Source: Embleya scabrispora (lineage in GTDB: Bacteria > Actinomycetota > Actinomycetes > Streptomycetales > Streptomycetaceae). Taken from it: 64,000 nucleotides of DNA. The translations under genes were made by a program, and so were the position numbers. Below, piece by piece: positions 47,222 to 56,156 of this stretch (position 1 is the first letter of the stretch; each line of letters opens with the position of its first letter). The DNA is taken from contig NZ_MWQN01000001.1 of assembly GCF_002024165.1 (NCBI RefSeq), positions 4,319,501 through 4,383,500 of the forward strand, in the 5' to 3' direction. The notes below the pieces were generated by a model, which ran no database searches, was not told the origin of the DNA, and was given only the letters and a program-made list of their open reading frames with translations.

Positions 47222-47704
47222 TCAGCGCTTCCCGGCGGCCTTGGCCTTCTTCGCCGCGGCCTTGTCGCGGCCCCGGCTCTTGACCAGGACCACCAGCAGG
47301 ACCAGCCCCGCCACGCCGCCCGCGAGCGGCACGATGCGCTCCGTGCGCGGTGCGCCGGTGTCGCTGTCGATGAACTGCGCCCGTACCTTGTCCTTCGCGC
47401 GGGCCGCCACGTTGGCCGGCTTCACCCGGTCGACGATCTCGTCCAGGGTCACCGCCAGATTGGCCCGGGCCGTCTCGATGTCCCGTTCGATCTGCTGCGG
47501 TGTACGCCGGTCGGGGGCACCGTTCACCTCGTGGCCGGCGGACTTGCCGTCCCCGTGCCCGGCGTTCGAAACGTCAGCCTTGTGTGCACCGTTCACCGAC
47601 TCCACCCGACTCCGCTCAGCGTGTGCCGTCACCGGACGGCCCAATGCCGCCCGGCCTTGCCGCTCCAACTCCGCCGGAGACAGTTCCCGCCCGTGGTCGC
47701 TCAC
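47222..47704 (-). CDS. DUF3618-domain membrane protein
   Basis: A 160-residue protein. The DUF3618 segment (RRTPQQIERDIETARANLAV then TLDEIVDRVKPANVAA) lies at about residues 66-115. One membrane helix (IVPLAGGVAGLVLLVVLVKS) and a Lys-rich tail (KAAAKKAKAAGKR) follow. The first 60 residues are hydrophilic. Function unknown; the helix plus basic tail suggest a membrane-associated regulator or organiser. GGAGAGGACGGG precedes the GTG. Neighbours are the GroES paralogue and, beyond the ECF transporter, bcp. Confidence 0.8.
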   Translation of the reverse strand: MSDHGRELSPAELERQGRAALGRPVTAHAERSRVESVNGAHKADVSNAGHGDGKSAGHEVNGAPDRRTPQQIERDIETARANLAVTLDEIVDRVKPANVAARAKDKVRAQFIDSDTGAPRTERIVPLAGGVAGLVLLVVLVKSRGRDKAAAKKAKAAGKR

Positions 47705-47813
47705 AACCCGTCCTCTCCGGCTCCTGCGCTCGTGTGTCGCCCAAGTCTGTCAGTTACCTCCCCGGCCCCGGGGCAACCGGGTCCCGTGGCGTCCTTCGGC
47801 GCGCTGCGAGCGC

Positions 47814-48581
<768 letters not shown>

Positions 48582-48686
48582 GGGGGGTACTCCGTTCTCG
48601 GGTCGCGCGGTGTCCCTCGGGGTGCGCGGGCGTCTTTCGTCTCGCGCGGTGTCGCGGATCCCGCGATTGTCCGGTCACGCGCGAGG

Positions 48687-49448
48687 TCACCGGAGCAGCG
48701 CCCCCGCCCACACCGCGAGCGCCGCCGCGGGCAGCGTCGCGGCGGCGGCCCACTGGGCGGCGCCCGCCCGGGTGTCCACGAGGATCGGCATGGTCCCGGT
48801 GTACCCGCGGCTGAGCATCGCCAGGTGCACCCGCTCGCCGCGCTCGTAGGAGCGGATGAACAGCGCGCCGGCCGACTTGGCCACCGCCGGGGTCTGGCGC
48901 AGGTCGCGCGCGACGAAGCCGCGTGATTCGCGGGCGATCCGCATCCGGCCCATCTCGGCGGTGATCACCGCGCCGTAGCGCAGCATGAACGACATGATCT
49001 GCACCAGCAGCGGCGGCATGCGCAGCTTCCGCAGGCCGAGCAGCAGTGCGCGCAGTTCGGTGGTGGCCGCGAGGAGGACGCCGGCGACCACCCCGAGGGT
49101 GCCCTTCGCGAGTACGTTCCAGGCGCCGAGCAGGCCGTCGTGACTGACCGTCAGGCCCAGCACTTCGACGGTCGGCCCGCCGGCCACGAAGGGCAGGAGC
49201 AGCGCGAAGAGCACGAACGGGGTCTCCACCAGCATCCGGCGCAGTACGAAGCCGGCCGGGACGCGGGCGATGGCGGCGACGACCGCGAGCAGCGCCGCGT
49301 ACGCGCCGAAGGCCCAGTAGGCCTCGCGCGGGGTGGACACCGTGGCCAGGACGAAGCCGATCAGCGCGAGCAGCTTGCAGTGCGGCGGCAGCCGGTGCAC
49401 CGGCGAGTCGCCCGGGCGGAAGAGCCGGTGTTCGGGTCCGCCGGTCAT
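48687..49448 (-). CDS. cbiQ: ECF transporter transmembrane (T) component
   Basis: A 253-residue membrane protein with several helices. RPGDSPVHRLPPHCKLLALI at the start and the cytoplasmic coupling motifs near RIARESRGFVARDLRQTP and SYERGERVHLAMLSRGYTG (Ala-Arg-Gly-type motifs) fit CbiQ/NikQ proteins. It connects the ATPase with the metal-binding M component. Start codon ATG is one base from the stop of the PDGLE gene, so the genes are coupled. Confidence 0.9.
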   Translation of the reverse strand: MTGGPEHRLFRPGDSPVHRLPPHCKLLALIGFVLATVSTPREAYWAFGAYAALLAVVAAIARVPAGFVLRRMLVETPFVLFALLLPFVAGGPTVEVLGLTVSHDGLLGAWNVLAKGTLGVVAGVLLAATTELRALLLGLRKLRMPPLLVQIMSFMLRYGAVITAEMGRMRIARESRGFVARDLRQTPAVAKSAGALFIRSYERGERVHLAMLSRGYTGTMPILVDTRAGAAQWAAAATLPAAALAVWAGALLR

Positions 49449-49449
49449 G

Positions 49450-49806
49450 TCAGCCGCCGCTGCCCGAGTCGACGGTGTCGCGGGCGGGCTTCGCCGGGGC
49501 GGCGTCGATCGGGCGGCGCCGGACCAGCCAGAACACGCCGGTACCGACCGCGAGGGTGGCCGCGACGCCGATCACCCCGGCCAGGCCGCCGGACACGCGC
49601 TCGTTGTGCACACCCTTGACGTTGTAGTCGGCCAGCGGCCCGTCCTTGAGCTGGTGGTCCTGCTCCTTGGCGTCGATGCCCTTGTCGGCGGACACCTTCT
49701 CCAGGCCGTCGGGGCTCTGGCTGGCGTAGTAGCTGACGAATCCGGCCAGGATCAGGGCGAGCACGGCCCCGGCGATCAGCAGGGTGCGGGTACGGACGCG
49801 GGTCAT
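49450..49806 (-). CDS. PDGLE-domain accessory protein (NikN/CbiN-like)
   Basis: A 118-residue protein with two helices (LLIAGAVLALILAGFVSYYA and GLAGVIGVAATLAVGTGVFW) joined by an extracytoplasmic loop carrying SPDGLEKVSADKGID. This is the small accessory subunit of metal ECF importers. The PDGLE form is more common in nickel systems than the classical cobalt CbiN. It overlaps the M gene by four bases (ATGA). The C-terminus is basic and cytoplasmic. Confidence 0.85.
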   Translation of the reverse strand: MTRVRTRTLLIAGAVLALILAGFVSYYASQSPDGLEKVSADKGIDAKEQDHQLKDGPLADYNVKGVHNERVSGGLAGVIGVAATLAVGTGVFWLVRRRPIDAAPAKPARDTVDSGSGG

Positions 49807-50489
49807 CGGGTCTCCCCAGCCGAGCGCAGTTCGAGGGGACGCGCCAGGCCGCGCGCGCCGTGGACGAGGTCGGGCCGTACCGCCAGCACGCTGGAGACGG
49901 TGGCGGCGGTGATGATCGCCTCGCCGATGCCGATCAGCACGTGTACGCCGATCATCGCGCCGGCGACCTTGCCGATCGATACGTCGGTGGTGCCGCCGAT
50001 GGCGTAGAAGAGGGTGAACACACAGGCGGCGGCGGGCACCGAGACCAGCGCGCCGACGAACGCGGCGATCGGCACGGACGAGTGCCGGGCGGGCAGCAGA
50101 CCGAGGGTGAGCCGGTACAGGCCATAGCCGACCACGACCGTCACGACGCCCATGATGGTGATGTTCAGGCCGAGCGCGGTCAGCCCGCCGTCGGCGAAGA
50201 ACAGGCCCTGCATGAGCAGTACGACCGCCACGCACAACACGCCGGTGTACGGGCCGACCAGGATCGCGGCGAGTGTGCCGCCGAGGAGATGGCCGCTGGT
50301 TCCGCCCGCGACGGGGAAGTTGAGCATCTGGACGGCGAAGACGAAGGCCGCGACCAGGCCGGCCAGCGGTGCGGTGCGCTCGTCCAGCTCGCGGCGTGCG
50401 CCGCGCAGGCCGACGGCGACGCCGGCGACCGCGATCACGCCGGCGCCCGCGGATACGGGGCCGTCGATGAAGCCGTTGGGTATATGCAT
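49803..50489 (-). CDS. cbiM: Nickel/cobalt ECF transporter M component
   Basis: A 228-residue substrate-binding membrane subunit. The N-terminus MHIPNGFIDGPVSAG, with His2, is the metal-binding hallmark of CbiM/NikM; further metal residues lie in VQMLNFPVAGGTSGHLLGG. About seven helices. GGGAGGGG lies five bases before the ATG. The order M-N-Q-O on the minus strand makes a complete importer. A Nur-like site upstream favours nickel. First gene of the operon. Confidence 0.92.
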   Translation of the reverse strand: MHIPNGFIDGPVSAGAGVIAVAGVAVGLRGARRELDERTAPLAGLVAAFVFAVQMLNFPVAGGTSGHLLGGTLAAILVGPYTGVLCVAVVLLMQGLFFADGGLTALGLNITIMGVVTVVVGYGLYRLTLGLLPARHSSVPIAAFVGALVSVPAAACVFTLFYAIGGTTDVSIGKVAGAMIGVHVLIGIGEAIITAATVSSVLAVRPDLVHGARGLARPLELRSAGETR

Positions 50490-50524
50490 GTGGCCCCTCC
50501 CGAAATGCCGGATTCGGCGGAGGG

Positions 50525-50563
50525 ATCCTATGACCTCGGACCGCACCTGCAAAAGGCTCGCAA
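50525..50563 (-). promoter_or_regulatory. Promoter with Nur-like box upstream of the ECF operon
   Basis: On the minus strand TTGCGA-GCCTT-TTGCAG (50547-50563) fits the TTGCAA-N5-TTGCAA form described for the streptomycete nickel regulator Nur, with one mismatch in each half. It overlaps the -35 position of a -10-like TAGGAT at 50525-50530. Binding would therefore block transcription. No cobalamin riboswitch elements are seen in the 250 bases upstream of cbiM. Confidence 0.5.
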
Positions 50564-50740
50564 TTGGGTGATGGTGGCAACAAGGGCACCCGGGCGTCGG
50601 TTTTTGCCCGGCTTTGGCGAAGAACGCGCCCCCAGGACGCGCGGTCGGCGCGGGGCGCGGGGCCGGGATCGGTCCGACCGCGGCGCTAGCGTTGCGGACG
50701 TACGTTGCGTTGCCGAGCGATTCGATTCGAGGAGTTCTTC

Positions 50741-51217
50741 GTGAGCGACCGCCTCCAGGCGGGCGACACCGCCCCCGCCTTCACCCTGTCCGACGCCGAC
50801 GGCAAGTCCGTCTCGCTGTCCGACTACGCGGGCCGCAAGGTCATCGTGTACTTCTACCCGGCCGCGCTGACCCCGGGCTGCACCAAGCAGGCGTGCGACT
50901 TCACCGACAACCTCGACCTGCTGGCCGGGGCCGGCTACGACGTGCTCGGCATCTCCCCGGACAAGCCCGAGAAGCTGGGCAAGTTCCGGGAGAAGGAGAG
51001 CCTGCGGGTGACCTTGCTGGCCGACCCGGACAAGGCCACGCTGGAGGCGTACGGGGCCTTCGGCGAGAAGACCATGTACGGGAAGACGGTCAAGGGCGTG
51101 ATCCGCTCCACGTTCATCGTCGACGAGACCGGCAAACTCGAACGCGCCCTGTACAACGTCCGAGCCACGGGCCACGTGGCCAAACTCCTCAAGGACCTGA
51201 AACTCGAAGCGGCCTGA
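50741..51217 (+). CDS. bcp: Bcp-type peroxiredoxin
   Basis: A 158-residue thiol peroxidase that reduces hydroperoxides. The active site is ALTPGCTKQACDFTDN: the peroxidatic Cys in TPGC and a second Cys five residues on (Q-A-C) for the atypical 2-Cys mechanism. FTLSDADGKSVSLSDYAGRK at the start and GVIRSTFIVDETGKL later are typical of PrxQ/Bcp. GAGGAG lies seven bases before the GTG. It is divergent from the ECF operon and followed by a small terminator and the repeat array. Confidence 0.92.
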   Translation: MSDRLQAGDTAPAFTLSDADGKSVSLSDYAGRKVIVYFYPAALTPGCTKQACDFTDNLDLLAGAGYDVLGISPDKPEKLGKFREKESLRVTLLADPDKATLEAYGAFGEKTMYGKTVKGVIRSTFIVDETGKLERALYNVRATGHVAKLLKDLKLEAA

Positions 51218-51220
51218 GAT

Positions 51221-51236
51221 CCGGGCTGTCGCCCGG
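51221..51236 (+). terminator. Small hairpin after bcp
   Basis: CCGGGC-TGTC-GCCCGG, three bases after the bcp stop. Short, but the stem is perfect. Confidence 0.5.
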
Positions 51237-51302
51237 GGTTCGGGCGGCCGGCCAGGCACGCCAGTGGCCTGGGGCCGAGCCGCCCAGAGCCCGGCCGGGC
51301 GG

Positions 51303-51767
51303 CCTCAAACGCCGGCCGGGCTGCGTTGGATCGGCCAGGGTCCGGGCGGGCGGCCTCAAACGCCGGCCGGGCTGAACGGGTCCCGGTCGAGCCGGGCTGG
51401 GTTGCCTGGGCCCGGTGTCCGGTCGGGCGGCCTCAAACGCCGGCCGGGCTGATGTGGGCTCGGCCCGTGTCCGAGGTGGCCGGCCTCAAGCGCCGGCCGG
51501 GCTTTGCTTGGGTCGGCCCGGAGTCCGGGCGGGCGGCCTCAAGCGCCGGCCGGGCTGATGTGGGCTCGGCCCGTGTCCGAGGTGGCCGGCCTCAAGCGCC
51601 GGCCGGGCTTTGCTTGGGTCGGCCCGGAGTCCGGGCGGGCGGCCTCAAGCGCCGGCCGGGCTGATGTGGGCTCGGCCCGTGTCCGGGGTGAGCGGAATTC
51701 AGCCCGGCCGGCGTTTGAGGCCACCTCGGCCGGAGGCCGGGTGAATCAGCCCGGCCGGCGTTTGAGG
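51303..51767. repeat. Nine-copy short repeat array between convergent bcp and amidohydrolase genes
   Basis: Seven forward copies of CCTCAA(A/G)CGCCGG + CCGGGCT start at 51303, 51354, 51431, 51484, 51537, 51590 and 51643; two inverted copies lie at 51700-51720 and 51747-51767, near the other gene's end. From 51484 the period is exactly 53 bases, and a 106-base block (51452-51557) is repeated without visible change at 51558-51663, pointing to a recent duplication. The whole interval 51237-51797 has no gene. Opposite-facing copies could pair into long hairpins. Confidence 0.85.
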
Positions 51768-51797
51768 CCGCCCGCCCGAACCCCGCCGGTCCGGGCG

Positions 51798-53441
51798 CTA
51801 GGCCGTGTGGACGATTTCGCCGGCGACCGCGACGATCTCGCAGACCGTGCCCGGAATCTCTGCGGCGGCGACCCGCATGATGTCGCGTGAGAGCACCACG
51901 AAGTCCGCGAGTTTGCCGACCGTGAGCGATCCGCGCTCGTGCTCCAGGAAGTTCGCGTAGGCCGACCCCATCGTGTAGCCGTGGATCGTGGCCTCCACGT
52001 CGAGCGTCTCCTCCGGGATCCACGCCGCCCCGCCGGCCAGCGGTGCGCGCGTGAGCGCGGTGTACACGCCGACCATCGGGTCCATCTCGGCCACGTTCCA
52101 GTCGCTGGACAGCGCCAGGACCGCCCCGGCGGCCCGCAGGCTCCGCATCGGCCACGCCTTGTGCCAGCGCTCCTCGCCGACGTTCTCCGCCCAGTCCTGC
52201 CCCGGCCCGGCGATCTCCGGCGCGCAGTGCCTGGGCTGCATGCACGCCACCACGCCCAGCTCGGCGAAGCGGGACACGTCCGCCGGATCCAGGCACTCCA
52301 CGTGCACCACCTGGTGCCGCGCGTCCCGCTCGCCGTTGACCGCCCGGGCGTGCTCGACCGCGTCCAGGACGGTGCGGATGCCCCGGTCCCCGGTCGCGTG
52401 CACGAAACACTGGAAGCCCCGACCGTCCAGCCGCGCCAGCAGATCGGCGAACTCCGACGCCGGGTAGAACGTCTCGCCCCGGTGATGGGCGCACCCGCGA
52501 TACGGCTCCAGCAGCGCGGCGGTGCGCGGCTCGACCACGTCGTCGATGTACAGCTTCAGCGGCCCCACCCGCAGCCGATCGTCGGCGAACTCCCGTGCCG
52601 CCGCCGCGAATTCGTCCAGGTCGGCGTCGGTCGTGCCGCGCGGGTGGAACAGCGCCGCGACGATCCGCGAGCGCAGCCGACCCTCGTGCCGCGCCCGGGT
52701 GTACAGGGCCAGGTCGTCGAGCGAGTTCTGCGGCTCGACCACGGTGGTGATGCCGAACCGGATCGCGTCGTCCAGGCTCTTGGCCAGCCGCCCGTACTGC
52801 CGGTCGGCCGAAGCCCACGGCACGCCCGACTCGCGCAGCGCCCGATGCCCGTCCCGGGAGAGGCCGCGCACCGCGAAGTCCTTGACGAAGCCCGTCGGTT
52901 CGCCCGTCTGCGGGTCCTTGTCCACCCGGCCGAAGGGCAGCACGTCGCTGTCCCGGGTGATGCCGAGCCGCTTGATCGCGGCGCTGTTGAGCCACGCGGT
53001 GTGCACGTCGTAGCTGAGCACGAACGCCGGCACGTCGCCGGTGACCGGGTCGAGGTCGCTCGCGCGCGGCATGCGCCCGTCGGGGATCGCCGAGTAGTCG
53101 AACGCCTCGGCCTCGATCCACTCGGCGTCCGGGTTGGCCGCCAGCCAGGTGCGAATGCGTTCGTGGATGTCCGCCAGCGTGCGCGCCCCCGCGAGTTGTA
53201 CGCAGGCGTCGTCCGAGCCGAGCCGGACGTGGTTGTGCGCGTCGATGAAGCCGGGCAGCACCCGCCGCCCGGCGCCGTCGAGCACGGTGGTCTCCGGACC
53301 GATCCAGGCCGCCGCGTCGGCGTCCGCGCCCACCCAGGCGATCCGCCCGTCCCGGACGGCCAGCGCCTCGGCCTCGGGCAGGTCGGGGTCGACGGTGTGG
53401 ATGAGCGCGTTGCGCAGGACCAGGTCGGCGGTGCGGGACAC
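51798..53441 (-). CDS. Amidohydrolase (YtcJ-like, family 3)
   Basis: A 547-residue metal-dependent hydrolase. The N-terminal strand-rich part leads into LPGFIDAHNHVRLGSDDACV, with the metal-binding HxH-like DAHNH. Further metal residues are in CFVHATGDRGIRTVLDA and VHVECLDPADV, and LALSSDWNVAEMDPMVGVYT provides the late Asp. Such enzymes hydrolyse amides or imides. The NCS1 permease gene upstream in the same operon suggests a nucleobase- or hydantoin-like substrate. The GTG start is preceded by GGAG nine bases upstream; a longer frame runs into the permease gene out of frame. Confidence 0.88.
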   Translation of the reverse strand: MSRTADLVLRNALIHTVDPDLPEAEALAVRDGRIAWVGADADAAAWIGPETTVLDGAGRRVLPGFIDAHNHVRLGSDDACVQLAGARTLADIHERIRTWLAANPDAEWIEAEAFDYSAIPDGRMPRASDLDPVTGDVPAFVLSYDVHTAWLNSAAIKRLGITRDSDVLPFGRVDKDPQTGEPTGFVKDFAVRGLSRDGHRALRESGVPWASADRQYGRLAKSLDDAIRFGITTVVEPQNSLDDLALYTRARHEGRLRSRIVAALFHPRGTTDADLDEFAAAAREFADDRLRVGPLKLYIDDVVEPRTAALLEPYRGCAHHRGETFYPASEFADLLARLDGRGFQCFVHATGDRGIRTVLDAVEHARAVNGERDARHQVVHVECLDPADVSRFAELGVVACMQPRHCAPEIAGPGQDWAENVGEERWHKAWPMRSLRAAGAVLALSSDWNVAEMDPMVGVYTALTRAPLAGGAAWIPEETLDVEATIHGYTMGSAYANFLEHERGSLTVGKLADFVVLSRDIMRVAAAEIPGTVCEIVAVAGEIVHTA

Positions 53442-53488
53442 GGTGAAACTCCAGGGTGGTGGTGCGATGGGGTCTGGTGCGGGGTCGA

Positions 53489-54925
53489 TCAGTGTTCGGC
53501 GAACTGCGGTTCGCGGCGGGCGATGGCCCAGTAGAGGAGTCCGGAGACGACCGCGCCGAGCAGCGTGAAGTCGCCGTCGAAGGTCTCCACGAGCGCGCCG
53601 GTCCACAGCGCGGACTCGGCGGTCAGCGCGGCGAAGACGATGCCTGCGCCGAGCGCGATCATTCCGGCGGGATGGAAGCCTCGGGTGTACCAGTAGGCGC
53701 CGCCGCGCATGTCGTGCAGGCCGTCGGCGTCGTAGCGGCAACGGCGCATCAGCGTGTCGGCGATGAACACGCCGCCCCACGGCGCGAAGACCACCACGAG
53801 CACGGACAGGAAGCTGGTCAGGTTGTCGGTGAAGTTGCCGTTGAACAGCGCCCACAACGAGCCGACCAGGATGAACGCGGTGCTGACCAGAATGCCCTTG
53901 GAGCGCGACCACGGGATGCCCAGCACCTGGAGGTTCAGGCTGGAGGAGTACAGGGTCAGGATCGAGTTGGTGATCGAGCCGCCCACCACGAGCAGCAGGA
54001 ACGGCGCCTCGAACCAGCCCGGCACCAGGTCGGCCACGCCCGCCACCGGGTCGCTCATGTCGGCCTGGGTGGCCGCGGCCACGCCGAGTACGCCAAGCAG
54101 CACCGAGGAGAGCATCCCGCCGGCCGCGCCCCACAGGGTGATCGAGCGCAGCGAGGTGTCCCGGGGCAGGTAGCGGGTGTAGTCCGAGGGCATCGGCAGG
54201 TAGGAGATCGGGCCGGCGACCATGACGAGCACGGCGAGCGAGATCGCGTGGAAGGTGTTCGAGGTCTCGGGCGCGTCGCCGGTTTTCAGGCCGGGGACCA
54301 CGAACAGGATCAGCAGGCCGAAGCCGATGCCCAGGACGTAGGCCATCCAGCGCTCCGCGGCCTGCACGGTGGCGTGCCCCCACATCGCCACCGCAAAGGT
54401 GAGCGAGAGGGTGATCGCCAGCGCGACCACCCGGGCGAGGTCGCCGCCGGCCCAGCCGAGCTTGGCGAAGAGCCCTTCGAGGGCGAAGGTGCCGACCACG
54501 GTGTTGAGGATGGTGTAGCCGATGCCGACCACCCAGTTGAGCAGGCCGGCCGGGAAGTTGCCGTGTACGCCGAACGCGGCGCGCGAGATCACCAGCGTCG
54601 CGGTGCCGGTGCGGACGCCGGCCAGGCCCAGGGCGCCGACCGCGAAGAAGGACAGGCCGGTGATCACGACGACGGCGATGGCCGCCCAGAACGACAACCC
54701 GAACATCACCGCGAGCGTGCCGTTGATCACGAAGGTGAAGGAGAGGTTCGAGCCGAACCAGAGCCAGAAGACGTCCCTGGCGCTGCCGTGGCGCTCGTGG
54801 TCCGGGATCGGGTCGATCCCCCGGGTCTCCACCTGGAACAGCTCGTCGGAGGCGACGCCGGTGCCGAGGTCGGACGGGACGACGGTCCCGGATTCGCCGG
54901 CTGAGTCCGTGCGGGGCAGGGCCAC
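53489..54925 (-). CDS. NCS1-family nucleobase/hydantoin permease
   Basis: A 478-residue permease with about 12 helices. The N-terminus has GIDPIPDHERHGSARDVFWL, then WFGSNLSFTFVINGTLAVMF, the purine-cytosine permease signature. MVAGPISYLPMPSDYTRYLP is the conserved mid-protein motif. NCS1 carriers import cytosine, purines, allantoin or hydantoins with sodium or protons. GAGGAGG eight bases before the GTG fixes the start. It leads the operon with the amidohydrolase, and a TetR regulator is divergent with three operators in between. Confidence 0.9.
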   Translation of the reverse strand: MALPRTDSAGESGTVVPSDLGTGVASDELFQVETRGIDPIPDHERHGSARDVFWLWFGSNLSFTFVINGTLAVMFGLSFWAAIAVVVITGLSFFAVGALGLAGVRTGTATLVISRAAFGVHGNFPAGLLNWVVGIGYTILNTVVGTFALEGLFAKLGWAGGDLARVVALAITLSLTFAVAMWGHATVQAAERWMAYVLGIGFGLLILFVVPGLKTGDAPETSNTFHAISLAVLVMVAGPISYLPMPSDYTRYLPRDTSLRSITLWGAAGGMLSSVLLGVLGVAAATQADMSDPVAGVADLVPGWFEAPFLLLVVGGSITNSILTLYSSSLNLQVLGIPWSRSKGILVSTAFILVGSLWALFNGNFTDNLTSFLSVLVVVFAPWGGVFIADTLMRRCRYDADGLHDMRGGAYWYTRGFHPAGMIALGAGIVFAALTAESALWTGALVETFDGDFTLLGAVVSGLLYWAIARREPQFAEH

Positions 54926-54970
54926 CGGACCTCCTCTACGTGGTGTGCGGCTCGTTCGGCCGGCGGAAAG

Positions 54971-55075
54971 CTTGAATGGCATTCAAGGACTTTGAACGTC
55001 ACTCAAGGTGTGCCGAGGTGGGGGAGAGTGTCAAGGGTTCGTGGCGAAGAGGGGAAGAATTTGACCGTCGTTCAA
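54971..55075. promoter_or_regulatory. Three TTGA-N7-TCAA operators of the divergent TetR
   Basis: Site 1: CTTGAATG-G-CATTCAAG, a perfect palindrome (core 54972-54986). Site 2: TTGAACGTCACTCAA (54992-55006). Site 3: TTGACCGTCGTTCAA (55061-55075). All have TTGA-N7-TCAA. Sites 1 and 2 lie 20 bases apart, two helical turns, next to the permease start; site 3 lies nearer the TetR start. Confidence 0.78.
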
Positions 55076-55149
55076 GGTTCGCGCCGGCGGGGGAGTAGGG
55101 TCGAGCCCTTGCGCGGGCGGGGTGGTCGCGCGGTCGAGAGGCGGTATCG

Positions 55150-55743
55150 GTGGTGGCCACGAGGCGGCGCGACGGTCGGATCGCGCAGGACCGGATGCTG
55201 GAGGAGGCCATCGCGGCGATCGCCGAGAACGGCCTGGCCGCGCTGACCATGTCCGGTCTGGCCGAGCGCCTGGGCACCAGCGGCGGGCACATCCTGTACT
55301 ACTTCGGCAGCAAGGATCAGCTGCTCCTGGCCGCGCTGCGCTGGAGCGAGGACCGGCTGGCCGAGGAGCGCACCCGGTTGCTCGCCCGCCGGGTCGCCGC
55401 CGATCGTAAGGTGGACCTGTTCCTGGACCTGTACCTGCCGGTGGGCCCGCGCGATCCGCGCTGGATGCTCTGGGTGGAGCTGTGGGCCCGGACGGCGGGC
55501 AACGCGGAACTGCTGGCCGCGCAGGACGAGATCGACCTGGGGTGGCAGCGGGACCTGGCCGCGGTGCTGGCCCGGGGGGCGGCCAAGGGGGTGCTAGTCG
55601 TCGACGATCCGGTCGTGGCGGCGTCCGAGTTGCTGGCGCTCCTCGAGGGGCTGAGTACGCGAACGGTCCTGGGGCTCGGCGGGACCACGCGCGACGGTGC
55701 GTTGGCGTTGGCGCGGCGGGCGACGGGGCGGCTGCTCGGCTGA
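55150..55743 (+). CDS. TetR-family regulator of the amidohydrolase/permease operon
   Basis: A 197-residue regulator of the BetI/RutR-like type. The HTH is at residues 12-58 (EEAIAAIAENGLAALTMSGL, AERLGTSGGHILYYFGSKDQ). The C-terminal domain is helical (WMLWVELWARTAGNAELLAA). A start at GTG 55150 (or 55153) follows GAGAGG by seven bases. The three TTGA-N7-TCAA sites in the divergent interval are almost certainly its targets; it would respond to the operon's substrate. Confidence 0.88.
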   Translation: MVATRRRDGRIAQDRMLEEAIAAIAENGLAALTMSGLAERLGTSGGHILYYFGSKDQLLLAALRWSEDRLAEERTRLLARRVAADRKVDLFLDLYLPVGPRDPRWMLWVELWARTAGNAELLAAQDEIDLGWQRDLAAVLARGAAKGVLVVDDPVVAASELLALLEGLSTRTVLGLGGTTRDGALALARRATGRLLG

Positions 55744-55901
55744 GCCGCGGGTGCCGGATGGTTGGTTTCGGGGTGGTGTGGTGTGTTCCGAGTGCCGGCC
55801 GGACGGTTGGTCGCGGTCGATATGTGCCGGCCGGCCGCAGCTCGGGGCACTACCATGAGCCCTGGTCGGCCTCGGGGCATCGTCGCGAAGGCCGGTCGTA
55901 C

Positions 55902-55985
55902 GCGGCCGTGGCGCAATTGGTTGACGCAGCAGGTTTAGGTCCTGCCGTCCGAGAGGATATGAGGGTTCGAGTCCCTTCGGCCGCA
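55902..55985 (+). tRNA. tRNA-Leu (anticodon TAG)
   Basis: An 84-base cloverleaf: acceptor GCGGCCG pairs with CGGCCGC, the anticodon stem GCAGG/CCTGC encloses TTTAGGT, so the anticodon is TAG and reads CUA (and other CUN) codons. The long variable arm (CGTCCGAGAGGATATGA region) and the GGTTCGAGTCC T-loop fit a class II leucine tRNA. The CCA end is not encoded. This is not the bldA (TAA) tRNA. Confidence 0.95.
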
Positions 55986-56156
55986 CAACGGTGTTTTTCC
56001 CGGGTGTTCCGTCCCCGGCGTTGCGCTCCGGCGTTCTGCTCCGGCATGTCCCCGGTGTTCGTTCCGGTAGGTTTCCGCCGGGTTTCGGCCGGTCTTGTGC
56101 TGGTGGCGTCGTCCCGCCCACGCTAGCTTTCGGCATGTCGTCTTTGGGGAGGCGCC

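Noticed and set aside
50490-50740. Cobalamin riboswitch upstream of the ECF metal transporter
   Set aside because: No B12-box-like or conserved riboswitch blocks seen; a Nur-like protein-binding box fits better.
51303-51767. Regularly spaced repeats resembling a CRISPR array
   Set aside because: The spacers are themselves repeated (53- and 106-base periods), some repeats are inverted, and no cas genes are present.
55902-55985. Integration site of a genomic island at tRNA-Leu
   Set aside because: No integrase, no repeated 3' tRNA end in the downstream sequence, and neighbours look like ordinary chromosome.
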